Shown piece after piece: positions 23,841 through 32,395 of a stretch of DNA of 51,332 nt. The notes below the pieces were generated by a model. The model was not told the origin of the DNA and did no database searches. It saw only the letters and a list, made by a program, of their open reading frames with translations. A program made the translations under genes and the position numbers. The DNA comes from Selenomonas ruminantium subsp. ruminantium ATCC 12561. Its GTDB lineage: Bacteria > Bacillota > Negativicutes > Selenomonadales > Selenomonadaceae. Numbering within the stretch: the stretch's first letter is position 1; every line of letters begins with the position of its first letter. The stretch spans positions 1 through 51,332 of the forward strand of contig NZ_AUJE01000031.1 of NCBI RefSeq assembly GCF_000424065.1, in the 5' to 3' direction.

Positions 23841-25841
23841 ATGTTTTTCCATGGCAACTATCAGGTAACCCGCCATATTTGCCCCCGCAACTGTTATGAT
23901 GCCTGTCCTATTCTCGCCTATACCCGTGGCGGCAAAATCGAATACATCACCGGCGATACAAGCGCCGGTTCTTCTGCGCGTCTTTGCAGCAAGCGTGAGG
24001 ATATTCTGGCCACGGTTTACAACCCGAGACGGATTCTCTACCCACAAAAACAGCACGGCCGCGGTTCCGGCAACTGGCAGAAGATTACCTGGGAGGAAGC
24101 CATTGATACCATTGCCCGGAAAATACTCTCCCTCAAAGAACGCTATAACTCCACGCTGCCCCTGTGCCTCAATAAATATTCGGGGAATTTCGGCCTGCTG
24201 CACTATGCGGTAGAAGGAATGTTCAACGGCTTGGGTGCGACCACGCAGACCATCGGCAGCCCCTGTTTTTCCTCAGGCATTGATGCGCAAAATCTGGATT
24301 TCGGTGCCAATATTACCTGCGATATCCGCCAGCTGCGGGAATCGCGCCTGATTATTCTCTGGGGTGCCAATCCTGCCTGGACCTCCATCCATACCATGCC
24401 CGTGATTTATGCGGCGCAGGAGCGCGGGGCAAAAGTTGTGGTAATCGACCCCGTGTTCACGGAAACCGCCCGCAAGGCCGATTATTATTTTGAACTGCGC
24501 CCCGGCAGCGATTCCGCATTAGCGACCCTGCTGCTGCAAAAACTCGCACAAAACAAGCAGCTTTCCTATAATCCGCAGCAGGTCACCGGTGCTGATGAAC
24601 TCATTGCCGCAACCCTAAAAGCCCCGACTGCAAAACTGCGCAAAGCCACCGGACTTTCCGCAGATGCCATCGATGTTCTGACGGAGTTGCTGGCACAAAA
24701 TCATCCCGCCCATATCTGGTGCGGCTATGGCCTGCAGCGCCATGTAGAGAGCGGGATCGCCGTCCGCCTTATCGACGCCCTGTCCATGCTCACAGGCAAT
24801 ATCGGCATAGCCGGCGGCGGCGTAAACTATGCCGATATGGGACTTGTGGAAAACATCGACTTTAAGTTCATGCTGGAGCGCTCCGATACCCGTTTTATCG
24901 ATATCAATAACTTTGCCCATAGCCTAAAAACATTGCAAGACCCGCCCATAAAATTCCTCTGGATAGCTGGACGCAATGTGCTGCGGCAGGACGCAAACCT
25001 GACCGAGTTGAACAAGCTTTGGTCACAGTTGGAATTCGTGGTCGTCGCCGATAAATTTATGACCCATTCAGCCAGAATGGCCGATATTCTGCTGCCCGTT
25101 ACCACAGAATTTGAACATTTAGATGTCGCCGGCGGTTATTTTGTCCAGCATTTAGGCATCAACGAACCGGCCATTCCTCCGCGCGGCGAGGCCAAAAGCG
25201 ATATCGACATCGCACGCCTGCTGACCAGACGGTTGAATGAATTAGCTCCCGGCACCAGCACTTTCCCGGCGCATCTGAGTGATGAAGAATTTTTGAGTGC
25301 AGAATTTACGCCGGATATTTGCGAAAAGCTGCAGATAAAAAAATGGCAGGACCTTTACCAAGGCCCTGCCCGCTACCGCCCACCCACGCCCCCCTGGCAG
25401 GAGGGAAAATTTGCCACGGCTGACGGCAAATTCCACTGCTGTACACTGCCGGAAAAATTTTACCAGCTGCAGCCAACCAAGGAATATCCCTTCCACCTGC
25501 TCACTCCACATGCACAGGAACATATCAATAGCCAAAGCCATCCCCTGCTCAAGAATCTGCCGGAATATCCGCAGGTTTACCTCCATCCATCGGCAGGAGA
25601 AAAAGTCAACCTGCAGGATAAACATCCGGCCATCCTCTGGAATGATGAGGGCAGTATCACGGTAACGGTTCACTTCCGCGAGGATTTAGCCCCGGATATC
25701 ATTTTGAGCATGCAGGGCGCCAGCGTTAACGGTGGGCTCAATCGCCTGTATAAGGGACTATCCACGGATTTGGGCGAGCTGGTGAATGGGGCGCCAGGAA
25801 CAGCCTTTTATGATGTATTCGTCAATATTCGGGCTAAATGA
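23841..25841 (+). CDS. Molybdopterin oxidoreductase, catalytic subunit of unknown substrate
   Basis: It belongs to the DMSO-reductase family. The N-terminal [4Fe-4S] site is CPRNCYDAC...LCSKRED. The pterin-binding regions include ITWEEAIDTIARKI, WGANPAWTSIHTMPV, VVVIDPVFTETARKADYYFELRPGSDSALA and GNIGIAGGGVNYADMG. The C-terminal domain starts near residue 550. The residue binding molybdenum cannot be fixed by eye; the region GSPCFSSGID has no selenocysteine codon. It has 666 residues, with no twin-arginine signal, so it acts in the cytoplasm. Start: ATG at 23841 after AAAGGAG. The substrate cannot be inferred from neighbours. Confidence 0.88.
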   Translation: MFFHGNYQVTRHICPRNCYDACPILAYTRGGKIEYITGDTSAGSSARLCSKREDILATVYNPRRILYPQKQHGRGSGNWQKITWEEAIDTIARKILSLKERYNSTLPLCLNKYSGNFGLLHYAVEGMFNGLGATTQTIGSPCFSSGIDAQNLDFGANITCDIRQLRESRLIILWGANPAWTSIHTMPVIYAAQERGAKVVVIDPVFTETARKADYYFELRPGSDSALATLLLQKLAQNKQLSYNPQQVTGADELIAATLKAPTAKLRKATGLSADAIDVLTELLAQNHPAHIWCGYGLQRHVESGIAVRLIDALSMLTGNIGIAGGGVNYADMGLVENIDFKFMLERSDTRFIDINNFAHSLKTLQDPPIKFLWIAGRNVLRQDANLTELNKLWSQLEFVVVADKFMTHSARMADILLPVTTEFEHLDVAGGYFVQHLGINEPAIPPRGEAKSDIDIARLLTRRLNELAPGTSTFPAHLSDEEFLSAEFTPDICEKLQIKKWQDLYQGPARYRPPTPPWQEGKFATADGKFHCCTLPEKFYQLQPTKEYPFHLLTPHAQEHINSQSHPLLKNLPEYPQVYLHPSAGEKVNLQDKHPAILWNDEGSITVTVHFREDLAPDIILSMQGASVNGGLNRLYKGLSTDLGELVNGAPGTAFYDVFVNIRAK

Positions 25842-25895
25842 GTTTCCCGAAAAAGGCTCTGTGAGAACTCATCCGTCCCGTGGCAGGTAATGACT

Positions 25896-26141
25896 TTACG
25901 TCTGATCGTCTTCGGCTTCACACGGGAATATTTTTTCTTTTGTGGGCTGTACAGCCCTGCCGATTAATTTCTTATAATAATTGGCTTCCAGTTCGGCATG
26001 ATGGTGAAGGTCATCTACTAGACCGGAAATCATTTTTCGCGTATCCTCATCCCAAATGTCCAGCATGTCATACTGACTCAGCTGGCGGATACAGTTTAGG
26101 ATAACCATGTGACTGGTGGTAATATCATTTTCATCAAGCAT
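25896..26141 (-). CDS. Small helical protein, paralog of the gene at 26324
   Basis: It is an 81-residue acidic protein with no recognised family. The core QLSQYDMLDIWDED and a later LEANYYKKL match the neighbouring gene (LREYDKVAHWDED, KERLFY): about 14 identities in 52 aligned positions, without gaps. It is probably an all-helical bundle. The start codon follows GGAGG at 7 nt, a strong ribosome site. Transcription from the paralog upstream would have to pass the hairpin at 26165-26194. Confidence 0.7.
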   Translation of the reverse strand: MLDENDITTSHMVILNCIRQLSQYDMLDIWDEDTRKMISGLVDDLHHHAELEANYYKKLIGRAVQPTKEKIFPCEAEDDQT

Positions 26142-26164
26142 GATCGAACCTCCGTAGATGAAAT

Positions 26165-26194
26165 AAAAACTCCTACCACATTAAGCGGTAGGAG
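26165..26194 (-). terminator. Terminator or attenuator between the two small paralogs
   Basis: CTCCTACC pairs with GGTAGGAG (26170-26177, 26187-26194) around a 9-nt loop, followed on the minus strand by TTTTT. It lies 23 bp before the start of the 81-residue gene. An 18-codon frame (26229-26173, starting MYFLSGDRRTG) runs into the stem, as in leader-peptide attenuators, but its ribosome site is poorly spaced. Confidence 0.7.
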
Positions 26195-26323
26195 CTGCCT
26201 GTACGCCTGTCACCAGAAAGGAAATACATAGCGGGTGCATCTCCTAAATCGTAACAGAATAATATCTGTAACTGATATTTATAAGGGTAAAATATAGCCA
26301 CAGATATTTAGCGAAAGGCTGTT

Positions 26324-26524
26324 TTAATCATCCGTCAGTTTTATATCACGATTCATAGCGTAAAAGAGACGTTCCTTCTCAATGGTTTTTGTCATTTTCA
26401 TGAGCAAAGCCCGGACTTCATCCTGCATATCCTCGTCCCAATGCGCAACTTTATCGTATTCCCTCAAGGCAGCTAAGGATTGCAAGAGAACGGAATGTAG
26501 TTCTTTATTCCCATGGTTTTGCAT
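26324..26524 (-). CDS. Small helical protein, paralog of the gene at 25896
   Basis: It has 66 residues, beginning MQNHGNKELHSVLLQSLAAL, with the shared motif LREYDKVAHWDEDMQDEVRA. The ribosome site GGGGAG precedes the ATG by 8 nt. I do not recognise the family. The pair probably arose by duplication, and the shorter copy lacks the last 20 residues of the other. The 240 bp upstream (26525-26764) contains no gene that I can support. Confidence 0.65.
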   Translation of the reverse strand: MQNHGNKELHSVLLQSLAALREYDKVAHWDEDMQDEVRALLMKMTKTIEKERLFYAMNRDIKLTDD

Positions 26525-26693
26525 ACTAATCTCTCCCCATTATTTTATGAATGCACACCATCTATATCCTAACGGTCAGGCTGACTGTTGACCTTATCTG
26601 TGTATATGTACACTCCCTAGATATACTATTCTCCCCCCCGTGGATATCCCTGCTTGATTGTAATTTTTTTTTGCAAAAGGCGGGTACCCCCAA

Positions 26694-26724
26694 TAAAAAA
26701 CTGACCCGTCACTTGACGAGTCAG
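26694..26724 (-). terminator. Terminator of the amino-acid permease gene
   Basis: On the minus strand CTGACTCGTCA (26724-26714) pairs with TGACGGGTCAG (26711-26701), followed by TTTTTT, 40 bp past the stop. Confidence 0.85.
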
Positions 26725-26764
26725 CTATGAAAAAGGCATCTAGGTCTTTTCGGTAACGTTGTGG

Positions 26765-28102
26765 TTAATTGTTCTGATACTTAAAACCGAGCCATAAGCA
26801 CAGAAGCCATGCCGGCAGGATATAAACGGCTAAGTCCATACCTTCAATTTGGGTCATTAAGCCCCAAATGCTAAGCAGGAAGGCAATGCACAGATAGTTG
26901 ATGAAGGGATAGAGCGGCGACTTGAACTTTGTGTCCTTTCCGTGTGCCTTGCAATATGCCCGGAATTTCAGATGGGTGATGACAATCGTAAGCCAGCTTA
27001 TGGTCGCCGCTATCGTGGCAATGGACATCAGCAGCATAAAAATCTGTCCTGGGAAAAAGTAATTCAACGCCACGCAGATAAGCGTTATGCCCGAGGAAAC
27101 GAAAATCCCCCGCACCGGCACGCCGCGGCTTGAAAGCTCGCCTAAGAACTTTGGCGCCTCATTCTTAGCCGCCAGACCATAGAGCATACGGCTATTGCTG
27201 TAGATAGCGGAGTTATAAACCGACACTGCCGCCGTCAGCACTACAAAATTGAGGATATGCGCTGCCGCCGGAATGCCCACGCTCATGAAAATCTGCACAA
27301 AGGGGCTGGCCTCCATGCCGACTTCCTTCCAGGGCCAAAGTGCCATAAGAACCGCCATCGTGCCCACATAGAAGATGAGAATACGCCAGATAACCTGATT
27401 GATGGCCGTCGGAATGGTCTTGTCGGGGTTCTCCGCTTCACCGGCGGTGATACCGATAAGCTCAATGCCGCCAAAGGAGAACATGACCACCGCAATAGCC
27501 AGCGCCAATCCCCATACACCATTGGGCAAAAAGCCGCCATAGGACCAAAGATTGCTGAGGTTGTCGGGGAAGGGCTGCGGACTGCCGAGCAAGATATATA
27601 CGCCCAGCACAATCATCAACACGATGGCGGTAATCTTAATCAGCGCCATCCAAAATTCGGTTTCCCCATACAACCGTACATTAATCAGATTCAACGCCGT
27701 AATGGCCACCAGACAGATGAGCGCCGCAATCCACTGCGGCAAGTCCGGGAACCAAAACTGCATATAAATGCCCACCGCCGTAAGCTCGGCCATGGATACC
27801 AGCACATAATTAAACCAATAATTCCAACCGGACATAAAGCCGGGAAACTTGCCCCAATATTTCGTCGCATAATGGCTGAACGAGCCGGACACCGGTTCAT
27901 CTACTGCCATTTCCCCCAACATGCGCATGATGAAAAAAATCATGATGCCGCCAATCAGATAGGCCAGCATCACCGCCGGCCCTGCCAGCGCAATGGTCGA
28001 GGCCGAACCGTAGAACAGGCCCGTGCCAATGGCACCGCCCAGGGCAATCATCTGCAGGTGGCGGTTCTTGAGCCCCCGCTTTAAGTTACCATTCTCATTC
28101 AT
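26765..28102 (-). CDS. APC-family amino-acid permease (AAT type)
   Basis: It has 445 residues and 12 helices. It opens with the family block LKRGLKNRHLQMIALGGAIGTGLFYG and continues with GPAVMLAYLIGG, MLGEMAVDEPVSGSFSHYA and FSFGGIELIGITAGEAENP. These are typical of proton-coupled permeases such as ProY, AnsP and GabP; the amino acid carried is not clear. Start: ATG at 28102 after AAGGGGAA. The frame stays open to 28174, but that extension is unlike the family. A -10 box TATAAT at 28144-28139 (minus) lies inside a large inverted repeat. Confidence 0.9.
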   Translation of the reverse strand: MNENGNLKRGLKNRHLQMIALGGAIGTGLFYGSASTIALAGPAVMLAYLIGGIMIFFIMRMLGEMAVDEPVSGSFSHYATKYWGKFPGFMSGWNYWFNYVLVSMAELTAVGIYMQFWFPDLPQWIAALICLVAITALNLINVRLYGETEFWMALIKITAIVLMIVLGVYILLGSPQPFPDNLSNLWSYGGFLPNGVWGLALAIAVVMFSFGGIELIGITAGEAENPDKTIPTAINQVIWRILIFYVGTMAVLMALWPWKEVGMEASPFVQIFMSVGIPAAAHILNFVVLTAAVSVYNSAIYSNSRMLYGLAAKNEAPKFLGELSSRGVPVRGIFVSSGITLICVALNYFFPGQIFMLLMSIATIAATISWLTIVITHLKFRAYCKAHGKDTKFKSPLYPFINYLCIAFLLSIWGLMTQIEGMDLAVYILPAWLLCLWLGFKYQNN

Positions 28103-28125
28103 AAAATTATTCCCCTTCAAAATTA

Positions 28126-28239
28126 AAAGTACCTGCCTATTATAACGCAATTGTTCAAATTTTGCCATCGGCAAAATCTTCCTTGCAGCGTTTCAACGAC
28201 ATGTTAACATGTCGTTATAACATTAAAGGCAGGTACTTT
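28126..28239. repeat. Nested inverted repeats with a 22-bp perfect palindrome
   Basis: The outer arms AAAGTACCTGCCT (28126-28138) and AGGCAGGTACTTT (28227-28239) are perfect inverted copies. Inner arms TATAACG (28141-28147) and CGTTATA (28213-28219) also pair. Within lies a perfect 22-bp palindrome, 28195-28216, with half site AACGACATGTT. There is also a hairpin ATTTTGCC/GGCAAAAT on the minus strand at 28186-28168. The whole 114 bp fills the space between smpB and the permease. It may be a pair of operators around the permease promoter, the smpB terminator, or a small non-coding mobile element. Confidence 0.75.
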
Positions 28240-28252
28240 ACAATATTACAAA

Positions 28253-28726
28253 TCAGTAGCGCTGTCTATCTTTGAGCGCGCGTTCCACTTCCCGCTTGGC
28301 GGCCTTTTCATGTAAATCCTGCCGCTTGTCGTAGTTGTGCTTACCGGAGGCCAATGCCAGTTCCAGCTTGGCCTTGCCGTTTTTGAAGTAGATTTTCAGC
28401 GGCACCAGTGTGAACCCTTTTTCGCGAGTCTTGGCAAAGAGCTTGACAATCTCACTCTTGTGCATCAGGAGTTTTCTGGCCCGCAGCGGGTCATGGTTGA
28501 AGATATTGCCCTGGTCATAAGGAGAAACGTGCATATTTTCCACGAAAATCTCCCCATCCTTAATCATGGCATAGCTGTCCTTGAGGTTGGCCTTGCCTGC
28601 ACGCAGGGATTTTACCTCTGTCCCCACGAGGGCAAGCCCCGTCTCAAAGGTTTCGTGTATGAAGTAATCGTGGCGCGCCTTGCGGTTTTCGCAGACCACC
28701 TTCATGCCGATATTTTTCTTGCCCAT
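28253..28726 (-). CDS. smpB: SmpB, tmRNA-binding protein of trans-translation
   Basis: It binds tmRNA and helps free stalled ribosomes. [30 protein letters not shown] is the conserved beta-barrel start, followed by NLKDSYA and [21 protein letters not shown], the C-terminal tail that enters the decoding centre. It has 157 residues, full length. It starts 12 bp after rnr in the classical secG-esterase-rnr-smpB operon. No tmRNA gene is seen nearby. Confidence 0.97.
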   Translation of the reverse strand: MGKKNIGMKVVCENRKARHDYFIHETFETGLALVGTEVKSLRAGKANLKDSYAMIKDGEIFVENMHVSPYDQGNIFNHDPLRARKLLMHKSEIVKLFAKTREKGFTLVPLKIYFKNGKAKLELALASGKHNYDKRQDLHEKAAKREVERALKDRQRY

Positions 28727-28738
28727 CTCATCACCTCA

Positions 28739-31450
28739 TTATTTGCTGTTAGCCGTACCGCCTTCGGTCTTGCGATGCGGACGAGGACGGCGCGAGCCGC
28801 GGGATTTCTTGGACTTTTCCTTTTCGGCTTTAGCTGCCGCTGCTGCCATCTCCCGTTCCTTCTTTTCATGGTATCCGGGAGGATCCGGCCAGACGGCGCT
28901 GTTGAGCCCCGTCACATAAACGCGATGGTAGCCCACCTCTTTGTCGCTGCGGCGTTCTTCGCGATTGCGGCGGCTTTCGCCACGGAAAGAACCTGTGCCC
29001 ATGCGGCTTTCCTTATCGGCGCGCTCTGCCTTGCCCTGACGGCGGCTGCGGTCAGCCTTAGGCTTACGGACTTCGCCCTCGCGCTTATCCGTATGGGGCA
29101 ATTTTTCCCCGGAAGCACCGCGCTTTTTATGCCCATTATGCTTTCGCGGTTTATGCTCTTTCTGCTTGATTTCTTCTTCCGTCAACATGGGTTCCGCAAT
29201 CAAGTCCTCTTCCAGCAGCGGCTTTTTCTTGGGGCGCGGAGCCTTGGGCTTTCTTTCCCCTTTGCCCTTATTGCTGTTCTGGCCCTTCTGTGCAGGGCGC
29301 TCCGGCACATACTGGCCGTTGTCTTTTAACACAAAATCCAAATTCCGTTCCTCCACATTGGCGCGCGCAAGGATTACTTCAACCTCGTCACCCAAACGGT
29401 ACCGCGTGCGGGTGCGTTCGCCAATCATCGCATATTGTTCTTCCACATATTCATAATAGTCATTGGTCATGGTGGAAACATGAACCAGACCTTCCACGCC
29501 GTTATCGAGCTCCACAAAGATGCCAAAGGCGGTCACACCGCTGATAACGCCGGTGAATTCCTCACCCACGAACTGCGCCATGTACTCGATTTTCTTCATG
29601 TCCGTGGTTTCTCGTTCCGCCTCGATGGCCACGCGCTCCCGCTGAGAAGTATGGTCGGCAATCTCCGGCAGAACCATCTTGAGCTTGGCCTGACGCTCTA
29701 CAGGCAGACTGCCCGTAGCAAAAGTCTCCCTGAGCAACCGGTGCACAATCAAATCCGGATAGCGGCGAATCGGTGAGGTAAAGTGCGTATAGTAGCGGGC
29801 AGCCAGGCCGAAGTGCCCCAGGCTCAGCTCGCTGTAACGGGCCTGCTGCATGGAACGCAGGGATACTGTACTGATAATCCGTTCTTCCGGACGGCCTTCG
29901 ACCTTTTCCAGTACCTTTTGCACGTCCATGGGCTGGATATGCCCCTGCTCGTCCTGCTTGACGAACAGTCCAAAAGCCGCCAGCAGATTGTTGAGCCGCT
30001 CGATTTTTTCTTCACTCGGCTGCTCGTGAACACGGTACATAAAGGGCAGATTCTTCGTGTCCATATGGCGGGCCACAGTCTCATTGGCAATCAGCATACA
30101 TTCTTCAATAATGGATTCGGCCAGACTGCCTTCGCGCTTAATCAGCGCCACCGGATGCCCCTTTTCGTCCAATTTCACCTTGACCTCCGGCAGGTCAAAA
30201 TCAATCGAGCCGCGGCGATGACGCTTGGCCTTTAAGGCATGGCGCAATTCGGCCAGCGTTTCCAGCATGGGCAGGATATCCTCATTGTCCGACAGGAACG
30301 GCTCGGCCTTATCCACGAGCACCTTGTTGACAATATTATAGGTCAGGCGGCGGTAAACATGAATAACCGTCGGGATAATCTCATAGCTTGTTACCTCGCC
30401 ATCTGCGGAAATCTGCATTTCACAGGCCATGGACAAGCGGTCAACGCCGGCGTTCAGACTGCAGATGCCATTGGAAAGCTCCTTGGGCAGCATGGGAATA
30501 ACGCGGTCAACAAGATACACACTCGTCCCGCGGGCGTAGGCTTCCCGGTCAAGCGGCGCATGCTCCCGGACATAATGGCTCACATCGGCGATATACACGC
30601 CCAGGAAGAAGGAACCATCGGGATTCCTGCGGGCATAGACGCCATCGTCCAAATCCTTGGAATCCTCACCGTCAACGGTCACAATCTGCAAATCACGCCT
30701 GTCGCGGCGTCCTGCGTATTCGGCCGGATTCGGTTCCGTTTCCGTAGCCGTGGCTTCTGCCTGCACATCTTCGGGGAAGGTCTCTGACAAATCATACTGG
30801 CGCATAACGGAGAGCACATCCACACCGGGGTCGCCCACCTTGCCCAGCACCTCAATGACCTCTCCTTCCGCGCTGCGGCGGCCATTCGGCCACTTGGTGA
30901 TTTTTACGACCACCTTGCTGCCCGTCTTGGCACCCTTGAAAAACTTTTTCGCCACAAAGATATCCTGCGTGAGTTTCACGTTATCCGGCGTAACAAAACC
31001 AAAGTTCTTGCTGCGCTCGAAAGTGCCCACAATCTTTTCATTGGCACGTTCCAAAATGCGGATGATTTCCCCTTCGCGGGAACGACCTTCCTCCTGTGCC
31101 GGCATGACACGGGCCACCACGCGGTCATCATGCATGGCAGAGCCCACAGCATTGGCGGGCACAAATACATCCGTTTCCTCTTCCGTTTCCCGCACATCGG
31201 GAATAATGAAGCCAAAGCCCTTGGCCGTCATGGAGATGCGCCCCACCACCAGATGCATCCGGCTCGGCACACCATACAGGTCACTGCGGTTCTTGATAAT
31301 GGCGCCTTCTCTTTCCAGTTCTTCGAGCGCCACGGGGAAATCCACTAACTCCTCATCCGTCAGCCCCATCGCTTCGCCTAAATCCTCTTCGGTTAAAGGT
31401 TTATAGGCACTTTCCCGCATATAAGCGAGGATTCTTTCTTTTAAGTCCAT
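28739..31450 (-). CDS. rnr: Ribonuclease R
   Basis: It is a 3'-5' exoribonuclease that degrades structured RNA and works with SmpB-tmRNA. The order is: N-terminal winged helix (1-60), two cold-shock domains (about 65-220), the RNB catalytic domain beginning VTVDGEDSKDLDDGVYARR with the metal-binding aspartates, and an S1 domain (GEEFTGVISGVTAFGIFVEL, about 640-720). A very basic tail of some 170 residues ends the protein. At 903 residues it is longer than the usual 700-820 because of that lysine- and arginine-rich tail. ATG at 31450 after AAGGAG. Confidence 0.96.
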   Translation of the reverse strand: MDLKERILAYMRESAYKPLTEEDLGEAMGLTDEELVDFPVALEELEREGAIIKNRSDLYGVPSRMHLVVGRISMTAKGFGFIIPDVRETEEETDVFVPANAVGSAMHDDRVVARVMPAQEEGRSREGEIIRILERANEKIVGTFERSKNFGFVTPDNVKLTQDIFVAKKFFKGAKTGSKVVVKITKWPNGRRSAEGEVIEVLGKVGDPGVDVLSVMRQYDLSETFPEDVQAEATATETEPNPAEYAGRRDRRDLQIVTVDGEDSKDLDDGVYARRNPDGSFFLGVYIADVSHYVREHAPLDREAYARGTSVYLVDRVIPMLPKELSNGICSLNAGVDRLSMACEMQISADGEVTSYEIIPTVIHVYRRLTYNIVNKVLVDKAEPFLSDNEDILPMLETLAELRHALKAKRHRRGSIDFDLPEVKVKLDEKGHPVALIKREGSLAESIIEECMLIANETVARHMDTKNLPFMYRVHEQPSEEKIERLNNLLAAFGLFVKQDEQGHIQPMDVQKVLEKVEGRPEERIISTVSLRSMQQARYSELSLGHFGLAARYYTHFTSPIRRYPDLIVHRLLRETFATGSLPVERQAKLKMVLPEIADHTSQRERVAIEAERETTDMKKIEYMAQFVGEEFTGVISGVTAFGIFVELDNGVEGLVHVSTMTNDYYEYVEEQYAMIGERTRTRYRLGDEVEVILARANVEERNLDFVLKDNGQYVPERPAQKGQNSNKGKGERKPKAPRPKKKPLLEEDLIAEPMLTEEEIKQKEHKPRKHNGHKKRGASGEKLPHTDKREGEVRKPKADRSRRQGKAERADKESRMGTGSFRGESRRNREERRSDKEVGYHRVYVTGLNSAVWPDPPGYHEKKEREMAAAAAKAEKEKSKKSRGSRRPRPHRKTEGGTANSK

Positions 31451-31497
31451 TTGTTCTCCTTACAAATTTCGATTCTCCCACAGTTGTCCGTTTCCTT

Positions 31498-31593
31498 GGC
31501 ACCCATGGACGGGTGCCCGTGGCCGTAAATCCCCGGATGGGATTTCAGGCCACAGTTTCTTTTGGTACTTTTCTTTGCACCAAAGAAAAGTAC
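31498..31593. repeat. Cluster of three intergenic hairpins
   Basis: GGCACCC/GGGTGCC (31498-31504, 31511-31517) comes first. GTGGCC/GGCCAC (31519-31524, 31548-31553) follows, enclosing AAATCCC/GGGATTT. Last is GTACTTTTCTTT/AAAGAAAAGTAC (31565-31576, 31582-31593), whose end abuts the esterase stop. The array sits inside the operon between esterase and rnr. It resembles extragenic repeat elements that stabilise or process mRNA. Confidence 0.7.
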
Positions 31594-32327
31594 TAAATCT
31601 GTAGGAAGGCCGCAGCCTCTTCAAAAACTCTCTCTCTTTCGCTGGCCAGAGGCAACAGATGCCCGGATTCATTAAGCCAGACGATTCGCGCCTGCCCCTT
31701 TACATGGGACAGGATATAATCCGCACTCACCGGCGCGGCCGTATGATCATCACGGCTGTGCATGATGAGCACCGGAGCCGTTACTTCCTCGATAGCTCCC
31801 TTGGTCTTTTCAATAACGTCCACCAGTTCATGAATGGAAATCAACGGCATTTTCCGATAGGTACAGTTGGCAGCCGGTGGAACATCCTTCAGGCGGCGGC
31901 GCGCCTTGGGCACAAAACCGCCATAGCAGGCCTCCCTTGGCGGCAGTGCCGCAAGCCCACGTTCTTCGGGGATAAAGATGGGGGCCGCCAGCGTCACCAC
32001 ATGGGAGACGATTTCTTCCGTAGCCAAAAGCAGAGCAAAAAGCCCGCCCATCGAATGACCGATAACGGAAATATCCTCGCAATAACCAGACAGCAAGGCA
32101 TAACCATCCCGCACCGAATCCATCCAGTCTTCCCAGGTCATATGGCTCATGTCCTCTACGGTCGTGCCATGGCCGGCTAACCGCACGCCCAGTACCGTAA
32201 AGCCTGCCTTATTCAAATGCTGCCCCATCAGCAAAAGTTCTGCCGGCAGCCCCGTGAACCCGTGGATAAGGAGCACCCCCTTTTTCCCACCAGGCATAAA
32301 AAAGGGCTCCGCTCCCGGTAAAATCAT
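31593..32327 (-). CDS. Alpha/beta-hydrolase carboxylesterase
   Basis: It is a monoacyl-ester hydrolase of the Est30 type that commonly sits between secG and rnr in Firmicutes. LLIHGFTGLPAEL carries the oxyanion-hole region. GHSMGG holds the nucleophilic serine (near residue 90), and SRDDHTAAP and NESGHLLP supply the acid and the histidine. No signal peptide is seen. It has about 244 residues, starting at ATG 32327 or the adjacent 32330, after GGGGGTGG. Confidence 0.9.
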   Translation of the reverse strand: MILPGAEPFFMPGGKKGVLLIHGFTGLPAELLLMGQHLNKAGFTVLGVRLAGHGTTVEDMSHMTWEDWMDSVRDGYALLSGYCEDISVIGHSMGGLFALLLATEEIVSHVVTLAAPIFIPEERGLAALPPREACYGGFVPKARRRLKDVPPAANCTYRKMPLISIHELVDVIEKTKGAIEEVTAPVLIMHSRDDHTAAPVSADYILSHVKGQARIVWLNESGHLLPLASERERVFEEAAAFLQI

Positions 32328-32350
32328 CATTCCACCCCCAAAACCCAAAA

Positions 32351-32378
32351 TATCCCTGCTCGTAAGAGAACAGGGATT
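32351..32378 (-). terminator. Weak hairpin between secG and the esterase
   Basis: ATCCCTG (32352-32358) pairs with CAGGGAT (32371-32377). On the minus strand it is followed by ATTTTGGG, a poor T run, so it is at most a partial terminator. Confidence 0.4.
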
Positions 32379-32395
32379 TTACCGCGATAGCGCTA

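Noticed and set aside
26173-26229. 18-codon frame as a coding gene
   Set aside because: The ribosome site is 11 nt away and the frame ends inside a terminator stem. It is noted as a possible leader peptide but not called as a gene.
28240-28252. tmRNA gene near smpB
   Set aside because: tmRNA is often beside smpB, but the flanking sequence shows only the nested inverted repeats and the permease leader.
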